Shown: positions 26,568 to 34,539, numbered from the stretch's first letter. The stretch: DNA of 64,000 bases from Eubacteriaceae bacterium (GCA_910574895.1 CAJTDQ010000005.1:124001-188000); one strand, 5' to 3'. The notes: generated from the sequence alone by a model not told the origin. Made by a program: numbers and translations.

Positions 26568-27077
26568 TCAGCGGTTAACTACATAGCGATTATGTGGCAT
26601 AGCCACACCTCTATAATGTTTCGTCCAACGATCCACAACAACCATGTTATTTCTAACAGCTACATTTTGAGATGCAACATTCGTATCTCTGATAATAGAA
26701 CAAACTTCATTCGCATCCAGAACTTCAAAAGCATATTTCTTACATGCTTTCGCTGCTTCTGTTGCATAACCTCTATGCCAATATTTTCTTTGAAAAAGAT
26801 AACCTATCTCTAATACTTCTTTGTCCTTCCATAGTTGCATTGTAAGACCACATTGTCCAATCATTTCATCCGTTTCCTTTAGCACTACTGCCCATAAACC
26901 AAAGTCCCACTTATGATAACGTGAAATCTGTCTATCAAGCCACTCCTGTACTTCTTCATCATTAAATGCTCCCTCGTAAGCATACATAGTTTCTTCATCT
27001 TGCAATATTTTAGATAAAGCTTTAAAATCAGACTGGTTCATTTCCCGTAAATATAGTCTCTCTGTTTCAAATATCAT
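26568..27077 (-). CDS. GNAT acetyltransferase, RimJ/RimL-like
   Basis: 169 aa. It starts MIFETERLYLREMNQSDF, the characteristic opening of the RimJ/RimL-like Acetyltransf_3 group. The acetyl-CoA site is LEIGYLFQRKYWHRGYATEAAKACKKYAF near 90-118, with the RGYATEA loop intact. NVASQNVAVRNNM follows, as expected. Members acetylate ribosomal protein N-termini, aminoglycosides or other amines; the substrate is unknown. ATG 27077 follows GAGGAA by about 9 bases, preferred over GTG 27086. It is 29 bp downstream of the chloramphenicol-acetyltransferase-like pair. Confidence 0.85.
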   Translation of the reverse strand: MIFETERLYLREMNQSDFKALSKILQDEETMYAYEGAFNDEEVQEWLDRQISRYHKWDFGLWAVVLKETDEMIGQCGLTMQLWKDKEVLEIGYLFQRKYWHRGYATEAAKACKKYAFEVLDANEVCSIIRDTNVASQNVAVRNNMVVVDRWTKHYRGVAMPHNRYVVNR

Positions 27078-27105
27078 ATTGGTCACTTCCTCATCTTTCG
27101 ATTTT

Positions 27106-27729
27106 CTATATCCTTAAATCTCTTATTTCTTTCTGCAAAATCTCAAGGAACTGTGCTGCCTGTCCACCATCCATTTGTGTATGATGAAACTGGAAAGACA
27201 TTTTAAGATACGATCTTAAAAACTTTCTTTTATATCTGCTCCACACAATAAAAGGATTATTATAAAAGCCTGCATAAATATTCACTGCACCATCAATATC
27301 ATATTGAACAAGAGCAGATGTCCCTATTACCATATAGCCGTCTCCTAAATTAAACGCTTGGCCAGTATCATGTACCTGCTTGGTTAAAGTCATATAATCT
27401 TTATTAAATTGTTCCAGTTCCTCGGAAAAAGGAATATCGCATGTATTAATATCCCCATCCTTGGTTGCAATAACTGTATTTACAGCAAGACTATCATATT
27501 GTACCAGTTTCTGTCCCACTGGCAATAAATAAAATTCTTCTACCTGCGTAGCCGCCTTACCAATGCACCAACACATCAACATATTAAACTTATAGCCATA
27601 CTTTCTGCTTAATCTAATAAGATTTGTAACATCAAGAGATTTAAAAAATGTTACCATAGGCATTGGTGCGCTCATCCACAAATCAAATGCTGCTGCTCGT
27701 TTTGTTTGCTTTGGGTCTATTTCTTTCAT
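27106..27729 (-). CDS. Chloramphenicol-acetyltransferase-like protein A
   Basis: 207 aa, close to the ~215 aa of type A chloramphenicol acetyltransferases. The C-terminal FQFHHTQMDGGQAAQFLEILQ matches the catalytic HHxxxDG motif, with His as general base and Asp structural. Central strands (NTVIATKDGDINTCDIP, a YDIDGAVNIYAGFYNNPF segment) fit the fold. Active enzymes transfer acetyl from acetyl-CoA to chloramphenicol; many homologues act on unknown substrates. The SD AAGGAG precedes ATG 27729; an ATG five codons earlier overlaps that SD. It lies 34 bp after a second, diverged family member. Confidence 0.8.
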   Translation of the reverse strand: MKEIDPKQTKRAAAFDLWMSAPMPMVTFFKSLDVTNLIRLSRKYGYKFNMLMCWCIGKAATQVEEFYLLPVGQKLVQYDSLAVNTVIATKDGDINTCDIPFSEELEQFNKDYMTLTKQVHDTGQAFNLGDGYMVIGTSALVQYDIDGAVNIYAGFYNNPFIVWSRYKRKFLRSYLKMSFQFHHTQMDGGQAAQFLEILQKEIRDLRI

Positions 27730-27762
27730 TTTAGGCTCCTTCATAAGTTGGATGTTGATAAA

Positions 27763-28413
27763 TTATCTTTGTACAAATGATTCTATTTCTTGTTGCAGTA
27801 GGCGAAACACATTTGCGACCAAATATCCATCTGCAATCGCATGGTTGAGACGAACGCTTACGGGCATAACAAGTCTGCCGTTTTCCTCACGATACCTTCC
27901 CCAGTTAATGATAGGCGCAAAAAACAAATGCCCATCCGGAAGTTCAATATTCAGTGAATCATATGAAAGCCAAGAGATGTATGATGCGTCAAACCAATTC
28001 GGATGGTTAAGCATATCAAGACCATACTCTCTTGTTTTCTTGGCGCATTCTACATCTTCATTCGCATTGTTATAAAAAGTTTTATAGTCCTCGCTGTATT
28101 CCGTATAAACGGGAGTGCAAGTTTCGGTATCATCGTGAAAAACGTATTGAGTAGGATTGATAACATCGTAACAAATCAATTCATCTGTCTTCCATAGATA
28201 ACCCATTCTATAGTCTTCACGAGAGTTCATTACTTTCGAGAGGATATACAGAAAATTGAGATAAAATTTAGTTCTTGTCTTTCTGGAATATGACACAAGG
28301 TCAGTAACATCAATCCTTGCCGTCATAGAAGTCGAACATTTACAGTCTTCAGAAAAGTGGCGAAAAACTCCTTTGCGATAGTAGTTTTTTCTATCAATAA
28401 TCTTATAGTTCAT
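27763..28413 (-). CDS. Chloramphenicol acetyltransferase, type A family
   Basis: 216 aa, full family length. The opening MNYKIIDRKNYYRKGVFRHF corresponds to the cat N-terminus. The substrate region FDASYISWLSYDSLNI and FFAPIINWGRY resemble chloramphenicol-binding segments. The catalytic motif is present as RLNHAIADGYLVANVF: His and Asp are kept, but the usual HH pair is NH. The protein would form a trimer. Chloramphenicol resistance is plausible but not certain. A strong SD (AAAGGAGAG) precedes the ATG. The next gene is a diverged homologue, giving a tandem pair. Confidence 0.82.
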   Translation of the reverse strand: MNYKIIDRKNYYRKGVFRHFSEDCKCSTSMTARIDVTDLVSYSRKTRTKFYLNFLYILSKVMNSREDYRMGYLWKTDELICYDVINPTQYVFHDDTETCTPVYTEYSEDYKTFYNNANEDVECAKKTREYGLDMLNHPNWFDASYISWLSYDSLNIELPDGHLFFAPIINWGRYREENGRLVMPVSVRLNHAIADGYLVANVFRLLQQEIESFVQR

Positions 28414-28462
28414 ATAGTAAAACTCTCCTTTCCAAATCCTACTTTTTCTTTTTCCATGCTAT

Positions 28463-28906
28463 TTACAGTTCATACTTTTCAAATATTTTCAGAATATCTG
28501 TACTAAAAAAGCCGTTTGTAATCAACTGCCTTTTCGGTATTTTCATTTCTTTCGCCATGGAATGAATTGCACAAACTGTATCTGGGTAAAGGAGTGGTTC
28601 CCCACCAAAAGTCATAAGCGAATCAATTTGATATTGCTCTGCAACACTTTTTACTAATACCCTTGCTTTTTCATCATCAATGTGTTCTCCTAATGCAGTA
28701 TGTTCCCCCTCCATTAATTCTGCAATTGTGATTTTTAATTCTTCACACAAACTTTTAACAACAGCATAATCTGGCATACATTTTCCTGTTTCCCATTTAG
28801 AAATTGTTTTATTAGACACACCTATCTTTTCTGCCAGTTGTTCCTGTGTCAAATTCTTCTTTTTCCTTTTCTGCGCAATAAACTTTCCTATAACCAATTG
28901 ATTCAT
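28463..28906 (-). CDS. HTH regulator fused to a radical-SAM fragment
   Basis: 147 aa. Residues 1-70 are a Cro/CI-type HTH domain (KFIAQKRKKKNLTQEQLAEK, then SNKTISKWETGKCMPD). From about residue 90 the sequence changes to a piece of a radical-SAM protein: SLMTFGGEPLLYPDTVCA, where GGEP is the SAM-binding motif, and PKRQLITNGFFS. The CxxxCxxC cluster motif that should precede GGEP is missing, and the protein stops soon after. A deletion probably joined two genes in frame, so it cannot be an active radical-SAM enzyme. The HTH half may still bind DNA. GGAGG precedes the ATG. Confidence 0.65.
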   Translation of the reverse strand: MNQLVIGKFIAQKRKKKNLTQEQLAEKIGVSNKTISKWETGKCMPDYAVVKSLCEELKITIAELMEGEHTALGEHIDDEKARVLVKSVAEQYQIDSLMTFGGEPLLYPDTVCAIHSMAKEMKIPKRQLITNGFFSTDILKIFEKYEL

Positions 28907-29046
28907 TTCGCTATACCTCCATTTACTTGATAGACCAAGAATAGCCTTGTTCTATATAAAACAACATCCTCTATTTGGAGATTTTGAGTGGAATTTGCAT
29001 ATAAGATACGGTCAGCATTTATTTTTCTATCATTGTTATTCATCAT
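28903..29046 (-). CDS. Possible 47-aa small protein overlapping the HTH chimera
   Basis: A minus-strand frame begins at ATG 29046, 5-6 bases after GAGGAG, encodes 47 residues (MMNNNDRKINADRIL...), and ends in a TGA that overlaps the ATG of the HTH gene. The good SD and ATGA overlap suggest a real, translationally coupled small gene. The sequence is hydrophilic at the start and then mixed (LQIEDVVLYRTRLFLVYQ). No family is recognised. It could also be the remnant of a longer gene. Confidence 0.4.
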   Translation of the reverse strand: MMNNNDRKINADRILYANSTQNLQIEDVVLYRTRLFLVYQVNGGIAK

Positions 29047-29155
29047 AACATTCTCCTCAAATTGTATCCCAACCTCCATAAACTCTACATTCAGATTGGT
29101 CTTTAAGTTTAAATTCTATTTACATTCATCTACTGTAATTTATATATAAAATTCC

Positions 29156-29362
29156 TTAATCAATCTTATTAAAAGTAACCGTTTGTTCTTTCATAGATAT
29201 TTTCCCGACTTCATAACCATATTCTATAAGTTCCTTTTTGTATTTCAAAAAAGAATGGTCTATTGGTACACCTACAACATCTTGTATTTCTTTAAATGTC
29301 AACTTAAAAGATTGATTTCTATTACTTTGTACATATTTCCATAAAGAGTCATACTTACTCAT
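29156..29362 (-). CDS. Small conserved hypothetical protein
   Basis: 68 aa, soluble, charged. The pattern SKYDSLWKYVQSN, FKLTFKEIQDVVGVPIDHSFLKYKKEL suggests a winged-helix-like or small alpha/beta fold and recalls the short DUF7662-type proteins (from memory, unconfirmed). Function is unknown. AAGGAG-like bases precede the ATG. It is flanked by a GNAT gene and the HTH chimera, all on the same strand. Confidence 0.6.
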   Translation of the reverse strand: MSKYDSLWKYVQSNRNQSFKLTFKEIQDVVGVPIDHSFLKYKKELIEYGYEVGKISMKEQTVTFNKID

Positions 29363-29404
29363 TGTGTTTTACTCCTTTCAAATTTTAATTCTCCATACCA
29401 TAAG

Positions 29405-29890
29405 CTATATATTTTCTACCATCAATTCTCTACACTTCCATTCTTCTCCCAAAACACAATATGTTTCAGTAGTATCAAGAACCACGTCGCCAAATCCTAC
29501 TGCTTTATAGCAATAGTAAGCTGAAAGGTTATTTTCAAAAACACCCAATGATGCTCTTTTCGCACCATATATTTCAAACACAAACTTTAGCCCCAATCGA
29601 AGCATCTCTTTTCCATAACCTTTTCCTCGCTTGTCAGGATTTACAATAACAAATCCAAAGCGTAATTCATCCAGCAATTCACTAGGATTTCTCAACGTAA
29701 AGAAACCAACGATTCCTGATTCATCAAATGCAGTAAACGGCATAAGGGACTCAACAGCACAAAATTCATTTTGTGTTATAGGATAATTGCCAAGTATTCC
29801 TGCTGTCCACTGATAAAATGCCTTTTCGTCTTGGCACCACGATAATATTGTATTAGCATCCATGGCTTTATATGGTCTTATTCTAATCAT
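29405..29890 (-). CDS. GNAT-family N-acetyltransferase
   Basis: 161 aa single-domain GNAT. It opens IRIRPYKAMDANTILSW; the core strand is FGFVIVNPDKRGKGYGKEMLRLGLKFVF near 79-106, with the R-G-K-G-Y-G acetyl-CoA loop complete. LGVFENNLSAYYCYKAVGF follows, as is usual. The acceptor is unknown. SD GGAGAG precedes the ATG. It belongs to the accessory block and is distinct from the RimJ-like GNAT at 26568. Confidence 0.85.
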   Translation of the reverse strand: MIRIRPYKAMDANTILSWCQDEKAFYQWTAGILGNYPITQNEFCAVESLMPFTAFDESGIVGFFTLRNPSELLDELRFGFVIVNPDKRGKGYGKEMLRLGLKFVFEIYGAKRASLGVFENNLSAYYCYKAVGFGDVVLDTTETYCVLGEEWKCRELMVENI

Positions 29891-29949
29891 ATACTTCTCT
29901 CCAATGTAAACTTTTCATTCCCTGTCAATCTAAAAGAAATTGTCTTATT

Positions 29950-30462
29950 TCAATTACTATTGCTTTTCATCCACGCATCCAACTGTTTCTGATTTCTGAT
30001 TACAATTGTTTTATCAGCATACTGAGAAAGAACATTCTTATAGCGCTCTTTGTTACTTTTATCTCTGCCCTTATGTAACACCCACCAGATAAACTCAACA
30101 TCCAACTTTTCGTTGCAACCTTTTCCCATATCAGGACGTGTTTTATCTTTAAATTTTTTATATCGTTTCACAACACGATGTAAACATGAAATACGATTAA
30201 AAAGTAGCATAATAATCATATCTGATTCTTCCATACGTCGCTCATAAAAAAGTTTTGAATAATTGCCATCTATGACCCATGACTCATGCGAATCTAAAAA
30301 TTCTTTTGTTATTCGCTGTTTTTCTTCTAACTCCCTAATTTCCCAACCAGGCAAGAATTGTACTGAATCAAAGTGTAAAACATCAATGTTATATATTTTT
30401 CCAAGTTTCCTTGCAAGCGTTGACTTTCCTGCTCCACTATATCCAATGATTGATATTTTCAT
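29950..30462 (-). CDS. P-loop NTPase, FlaR/adenylate-kinase-like
   Basis: 170 aa. Walker A GYSGAGKST lies at residues 7-15. LHFDSVQFLPGWE near 29-41, WVIDGNYSKLFYERRMEESDMIIML near 62-86 and a basic RVVKRYKKFKDKTRPDMGKGC stretch match the small NTPases annotated as DNA topology modulation protein FlaR or adenylate-kinase-like. The true role is probably nucleotide or small-molecule phosphorylation; the FlaR name carries little functional evidence. AAAGGAC precedes the ATG. It lies 34 bp downstream of the VOC gene. Confidence 0.78.
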   Translation of the reverse strand: MKISIIGYSGAGKSTLARKLGKIYNIDVLHFDSVQFLPGWEIRELEEKQRITKEFLDSHESWVIDGNYSKLFYERRMEESDMIIMLLFNRISCLHRVVKRYKKFKDKTRPDMGKGCNEKLDVEFIWWVLHKGRDKSNKERYKNVLSQYADKTIVIRNQKQLDAWMKSNSN

Positions 30463-30496
30463 ATCTTGTCCTTTCTTAACCTATCTAAACTGGAAT

Positions 30497-30919
30497 TCAT
30501 CGCTCTGTTTGCTCGGTCATAATTCCCCAACGGATTCCAAACCTATCAACAAAAACAACTCGGCAAGAACTGTAGGGCGTTGCTTCCAGTGGATATATTG
30601 TCTTGCTTCCTTCTTTCATGATTTCATATGCTCTTTGCACTTCTTCTTTTGTATCATACATAATAGTAAGAAAATTGGAATAGCACGTTTGAAATTCAAT
30701 ATCCACATGGTCACTCATGATAATTCTTTGATTTTCCAATACAAGTTCCGAATGGTATATATAATTTTTTTGATTTTCCTTAAGCAACGGAATATATGCA
30801 GGGTCATTCGCCTCTTCATATGTAATCATACAACTGATTTTTCCATTAAATGCCTTTTCATACATTTGAATTGCTTCCCGGCAGTTTCCTCCAAAATTTA
30901 GTGTCGGTACTATCTGCAT
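30497..30919 (-). CDS. VOC-family (PhnB-like) protein
   Basis: 140 aa vicinal-oxygen-chelate fold. It starts QIVPTLNFGGNCREAIQMYEKAF, the typical PhnB/3-demethylubiquinone-methyltransferase-like opening. IIMSDHVDIEFQ, a TMYDTKEEVQRAYEIM helix and VVFVDRFGIRWGIM at the end complete the two beta-alpha-beta-beta-beta units. Such proteins bind metals or small hydrophobic compounds; some confer drug resistance. A specific function cannot be assigned. SD AAAGGAG precedes the ATG. Confidence 0.85.
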   Translation of the reverse strand: MQIVPTLNFGGNCREAIQMYEKAFNGKISCMITYEEANDPAYIPLLKENQKNYIYHSELVLENQRIIMSDHVDIEFQTCYSNFLTIMYDTKEEVQRAYEIMKEGSKTIYPLEATPYSSCRVVFVDRFGIRWGIMTEQTER

Positions 30920-30961
30920 TTTTGTTCTCCTTTTCCATCAAATCTCAATTTTACGTTTTAT

Positions 30962-31774
30962 CTAAAACTCCATTTCCAATCCCACTCTCAACTGATTCAC
31001 CACATCTCCCAGTTCTTCTTTTAAAATCTTATAAGATGTTTTTCCAGTACAGTGTCCTGTATATACATGCTTCACTCCCGTCTCTTTGAGTCTCTTCGCA
31101 AAATCACGTACTACTTCTTCTGATTTATTATACAGATGAAATCCGCCAATGAAAGCAAGAACCTTTTTGTCCGGAAATGTAGCTGTAACTTCATTGATGA
31201 TATTATCCGCACCACCGTGGGAACAACTATTAAAAATAACCAAACCATCCGGCGTGTCAAATACAAGACTTTGCTCATGGGAAAAGTCATCCGGTCGCCA
31301 TCTATTACCTTCTCTCAAATACATATTTTCTCTTTTGCCAATCAACGCTAATTCTTGTGTTTTATGAGGAATCAGACTAACACCTTCTGCGATGGTGTAA
31401 TCCCCTGGGGCAAGCACAATTCTATCCTTATACTCTTCCAGAACTCCCTTTGGCAAACCAATATATTTTTTTAGAGTCCACTTTTTCTTATAGCAATTTT
31501 CTCTACAACCATCCCGCAAATAAAATTTTGCACGATTATTTATCCTAAAAAATTCTTTCATACCATTTGCATGGTCATAATGACCGTGGGACAATACAGC
31601 ATACTCCAGTTTTTCCAATGGAATATTCATCTTCTTTGCATTCTCAAGAAAAAGTCCAGATGCTCCTGCATCCAGCAATATTTTCTCATTCTTATATTCA
31701 ATGTAAATACAAAGTCCCCATTCACCTTTTAATTCATCATTACCTATATTGTCCACTACAACTGTTGCCTTCAT
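30962..31774 (-). CDS. Metallo-beta-lactamase-fold hydrolase
   Basis: 270 aa. The zinc motif LSHGHYDHANG gives H63, H65, D67 and H68. Later ligands are in the SLVFDTPDGLVIFNSCSHGGADNII segment (NSCSH) and VYTGHCTG near the end. The opening MKATVVVDNIGNDELKGEWGLCIYIE resembles the 7,8-dihydropterin-6-methyl-4-(beta-D-ribofuranosyl)aminobenzene-5'-phosphate synthase-like/MBL group found in clostridia and methanogens. A cytosolic hydrolase with unknown substrate is the safe call. ATG 31774 follows AGGAGG; a longer frame from 31834 would contain that SD. deoC lies 79 bp upstream. Confidence 0.82.
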   Translation of the reverse strand: MKATVVVDNIGNDELKGEWGLCIYIEYKNEKILLDAGASGLFLENAKKMNIPLEKLEYAVLSHGHYDHANGMKEFFRINNRAKFYLRDGCRENCYKKKWTLKKYIGLPKGVLEEYKDRIVLAPGDYTIAEGVSLIPHKTQELALIGKRENMYLREGNRWRPDDFSHEQSLVFDTPDGLVIFNSCSHGGADNIINEVTATFPDKKVLAFIGGFHLYNKSEEVVRDFAKRLKETGVKHVYTGHCTGKTSYKILKEELGDVVNQLRVGLEMEF

Positions 31775-31853
31775 TTTTCCTCCTGTTATCTGTATTGCTC
31801 CTGTTATCATTAATGCTATCTCTTCAAGAAGCATTATAAAATTTAAAGTCTAT

Positions 31854-32525
31854 TTATAAATTAACTTTGGAGCCATTTATTTCTTTTATTATCTTGACAA
31901 TCCTGCTGGTTCCCAATCTGTCTGCACCGAGTTCTATAAACTTTTGTGCATCTTCTATTGAACTGATTCCACCTGCTGCCTTTATCTTTGTTCCTTCAGA
32001 AATATGCTCTGCAAATATCTCTATGTCCTCAAACGTTGCTCCACTCGTAGAAAATCCGGTCGAAGTTTTAATAAACTCGGCATCCGATTCTGAGACAATC
32101 TCTGCCATCTTTATTTTTTCTTCTTTTGTCAACAAACAAGTCTCAACAATGACCTTTAGTAACTTTCCATGACACGCCTCTTTTACTTGGTTAATCTCAT
32201 TGAGAATCATTTCAAACTTTCCTTCCTTTACCCATCCGATATTAATAACCATATCAATTTCTGATGCGCCATTATTCACTGCATCTTCCGTTTCTGCACA
32301 TTTTACAGCCGTTGTGGAATACCCATTTGGAAACCCAATCACTGTGCATATCGGTAATCTGTCCTGTATATAATCTGCTGCCTGTTTCACAAAAGATGGT
32401 GGTATACACACAGATGCTGTTCCATATCTCATACCATCATCGCATATTTCTTTAACCTGTTCCCATGTTGCTTCCTGGGTTAATATCGTATGGTCTACTT
32501 TGCTCAGAATTTCTTTTATATTCAT
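31854..32525 (-). CDS. deoC: Deoxyribose-phosphate aldolase
   Basis: 223 aa TIM-barrel class I aldolase that splits 2-deoxyribose 5-phosphate into glyceraldehyde 3-phosphate and acetaldehyde. The Schiff-base lysine is K153 in [14 protein letters not shown], and K182 in IKAAGGISS is the second catalytic lysine. D91 ([11 protein letters not shown]) completes the proton relay. [13 protein letters not shown] is also family-typical. Length matches the family. SD AGAGGAA precedes the ATG. It diverges from the Cu/Zn superoxide dismutase family gene across 59 bp and is followed by the MBL-fold gene. Confidence 0.95.
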   Translation of the reverse strand: MNIKEILSKVDHTILTQEATWEQVKEICDDGMRYGTASVCIPPSFVKQAADYIQDRLPICTVIGFPNGYSTTAVKCAETEDAVNNGASEIDMVINIGWVKEGKFEMILNEINQVKEACHGKLLKVIVETCLLTKEEKIKMAEIVSESDAEFIKTSTGFSTSGATFEDIEIFAEHISEGTKIKAAGGISSIEDAQKFIELGADRLGTSRIVKIIKEINGSKVNL

Positions 32526-32584
32526 ATTATGTTCCTCTTTTCTATCATCTGCATATAATATACTAAAAATTCTGGAATCTCACA

Positions 32585-33073
32585 ATGACAAATCGGAAAC
32601 TAAATTTTTTAGACATTTTACAATATTGCTGCCCTGATGCTTATGCAGATATTCACGGAAATGATCAATATCCCTATCTTCACGGTAAAGCATATTTTCA
32701 TAATACCATTTATGGCGGAACACTCATTGAAATAGAAGTGCATAACTTACCACTTTTGTCAGAACAGGCGCCAGATGCTTTCTATGGTATGCATATACAC
32801 GAAAAAGGCAACTGTACTCCACCTTTTGACCAAACCGGTAATCACTATAATCCAGACGATTCTCTTCACCCTATGCACCTAGGTGATATGCCCGTTCTAT
32901 TAGGAAATAATGGATATGCTTATAGCGTATTTTATACAGAGAGATATGATGTAGCAGATATTATCGGGCGCTCTATTGTTGTTCATTTGTTACCGGATGA
33001 CTTTATCAGTCAGCCTTCCGGAAATTCCGGAGAAAAGATTGGATGCGGAGTTATAAAGAAATGTTGTAGATAA
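32585..33073 (+). CDS. Cu/Zn superoxide dismutase family protein
   Basis: 162 aa. Copper ligands H70 and H72 (GMHIHEKGNC), bridging H87, zinc ligands H95, H98 and D101 (SLHPMHLGDMP), and copper ligand H134 (VVHLLPDD) are all present and correctly spaced. C77 and C154 can form the conserved disulfide. The residue before C154 is GC preceded by Lys-Ile, where the classical enzyme has the active-site Arg (R-I-A/G-C), so full activity is uncertain. No signal peptide or lipobox is seen, although family members are usually exported. It is monocistronic with a clear terminator. Confidence 0.85.
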   Translation: MTNRKLNFLDILQYCCPDAYADIHGNDQYPYLHGKAYFHNTIYGGTLIEIEVHNLPLLSEQAPDAFYGMHIHEKGNCTPPFDQTGNHYNPDDSLHPMHLGDMPVLLGNNGYAYSVFYTERYDVADIIGRSIVVHLLPDDFISQPSGNSGEKIGCGVIKKCCR

Positions 33074-33087
33074 TATTCATATAACAA

Positions 33088-33118
33088 AGAGCAATGTGCT
33101 GCGAAAACACATTGCTCT
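33088..33118 (+). terminator. Terminator of the superoxide dismutase family gene
   Basis: A perfect 11-bp stem (AGAGCAATGTG/CACATTGCTCT) with a 9-nt loop lies 15 bp after the stop codon; a T-rich stretch follows. Confidence 0.8.
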
Positions 33119-33142
33119 CTATTTAGATTTTTATCAGACTTC

Positions 33143-34003
33143 TTAATATCCCTCACCAACGACTTTCCATTTTCCCTTCACTAAACGTAATCTAATGGAG
33201 CGGTCAGGATTCTGTAGTACACCACCTTTTTTGACTCTTGACCGAAACACAATTTTATTTTTACTTTGTTTTTTTACCTTCAGGGAAATCAACTTAAAAA
33301 CTGTTTTTCGATAGTAATTTTTTGCAACTTTTTTTGCTCTATTTTTTGATTTTTTACTTAAACTAGTTATAGAACCATTTTTACCCGTTAAAATTTTTCT
33401 CGGAATTGCTTTACTATCTGCACGCTTTATAAAATCATCATCTTTTTTAATTTTATAATCACCAAACACTGCAAAAAATCTTCCATTATCCTGCAAATGA
33501 ATCTTTATTGCTTTAACAGTTTTTTCTCCATTCAAAAATGAAATTTCCATAACAATGACATCTTCTCTTAAATTTTGAGAAAGCGTAGCAATTTTGCTTT
33601 CTCTATTATCTGTCAATTCTTTGATTGTGGCATTCGGCATCCAATCTATCGTCAAATATGCATACTCTTTTTCATCTTCTCCGTAATCAACTGTAAAGTT
33701 CTTTGCTTCTCCATATTCATCCCTTTTTTCTTTCCAGTTTCTAAAATCAATCATTTGGTTCTTACAGGAAAACCGCACATTTTTAATTTTTTTCCCAGAA
33801 AGATAAAACATTAATGGATGCCCTGTCATTTCTCCGTTGTCTGTAATGATTCCACTGGTAATCGTAACTCCTATCTCTGTAATTTTTTCATTTGTTCCAT
33901 AAGCATATGCTTCCACAATCATTTCCTTTGGCAAAGAAAAAATATATATTCCTCCTATCACGATACATATCGCCATGCCCGCTGCTATCATCAATCGCTT
34001 CAT
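33143..34003 (-). CDS. Membrane-anchored protein of unknown function
   Basis: 286 aa. Residues 4-24 form a hydrophobic segment after KR, likely an uncleaved anchor or signal peptide. The next 190 residues alternate short beta strands (VEAYAYGTNEKITEIGVTI, EYAYLTIDWMP, DVIVMEISFLNG). About residue 215 begins a lysine-rich region, and the end IRLRLVKGKWKVVGEG resembles the SnoaL/NTF2-like or DUF4878-type termini used in extracytoplasmic proteins. No family is confidently recognised. The start lacks a good SD. Confidence 0.55.
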   Translation of the reverse strand: MKRLMIAAGMAICIVIGGIYIFSLPKEMIVEAYAYGTNEKITEIGVTITSGIITDNGEMTGHPLMFYLSGKKIKNVRFSCKNQMIDFRNWKEKRDEYGEAKNFTVDYGEDEKEYAYLTIDWMPNATIKELTDNRESKIATLSQNLREDVIVMEISFLNGEKTVKAIKIHLQDNGRFFAVFGDYKIKKDDDFIKRADSKAIPRKILTGKNGSITSLSKKSKNRAKKVAKNYYRKTVFKLISLKVKKQSKNKIVFRSRVKKGGVLQNPDRSIRLRLVKGKWKVVGEGY

Positions 34004-34084
34004 TGTATTGTTAAAATGTATTCTTCGTTTTTCCTGGGGCAGATAATCTTCAGCCTCTTCAATATATCTTGTTTCCTATTATAT

Positions 34085-34214
34085 AAAAAAAGCGGAAGGA
34101 TTAAATCCCTCCGCCACAATTATCACTCGGTCAGTTTTTATTTTTTGACGAGTCAGAACCGTCACTCGTCTCATCGCGATGAATAAATACATTGTATATT
34201 TATTACCTTTATAT
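34085..34214 (-). ncRNA. Possible ~130-nt small RNA
   Basis: An extended -10 element TG-G-TATAAT lies at 34229-34221 on the minus strand. The predicted transcript contains a TCATCGCGATGA palindrome (about 34177), a GACGAGT/ACTCGTC hairpin (about 34150-34173) and ends in a GCGGAGGGAT/ATCCTTCCGC stem followed by seven T (34085-34114). There is no reading frame. The mid hairpin may instead be a copy of a dispersed repeat. The terminal stem is a convincing intrinsic terminator. Confidence 0.45.
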
Positions 34215-34381
34215 TATGCTATTATACCATAAACACCAAGATTCTTTTATATTCTATATATAATATATTATAGCAATCGTGCATTGTCAACATATTGTTT
34301 TTATTTTCATCATTTTGCATATATTTTATAATATAATTTATTTTATTACTTCTGTCTTCGTTCTCTGCTCCACTCCCGCAG

Positions 34382-34539
34382 GATGATGAGGAAATGCGTA
34401 AACAGAAGAAAGTTTTAACGGACAACATCCAACGTTTACTATATTATGCCATTTAACTGCTGGTCAAACAACAATTCTTCCTGAAATCATTAATACTTGT
34501 AGTAACAAAAATCTTGGCTATTCTGAAATGACATTTTAA
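34382..34539 (+). pseudogene. Decayed coding fragments
   Basis: On the plus strand 34382-34456 reads 24 sense codons (DDEEMRKQKKVLTDN...) to TAA. A second frame at 34450-34539 continues with protein-like sequence (TAGQTTILPEIINTC...) to TAA. This looks like the end of a gene broken by a frameshift; no start, SD or family is recognised. Confidence 0.3.

Noticed and set aside
24100-31774. Integron-type cassette array with attC sites
   Set aside because: Gene content fits, but no consistent flanking inverted repeats with the attC core (RYYYAAC/GTTRRRY) recur between genes and no integrase is present.
34222-34428. 68-codon minus-strand frame
   Set aside because: No SD, unusual composition, and it overlaps both decayed plus-strand fragments and the extended -10 of the possible small RNA.
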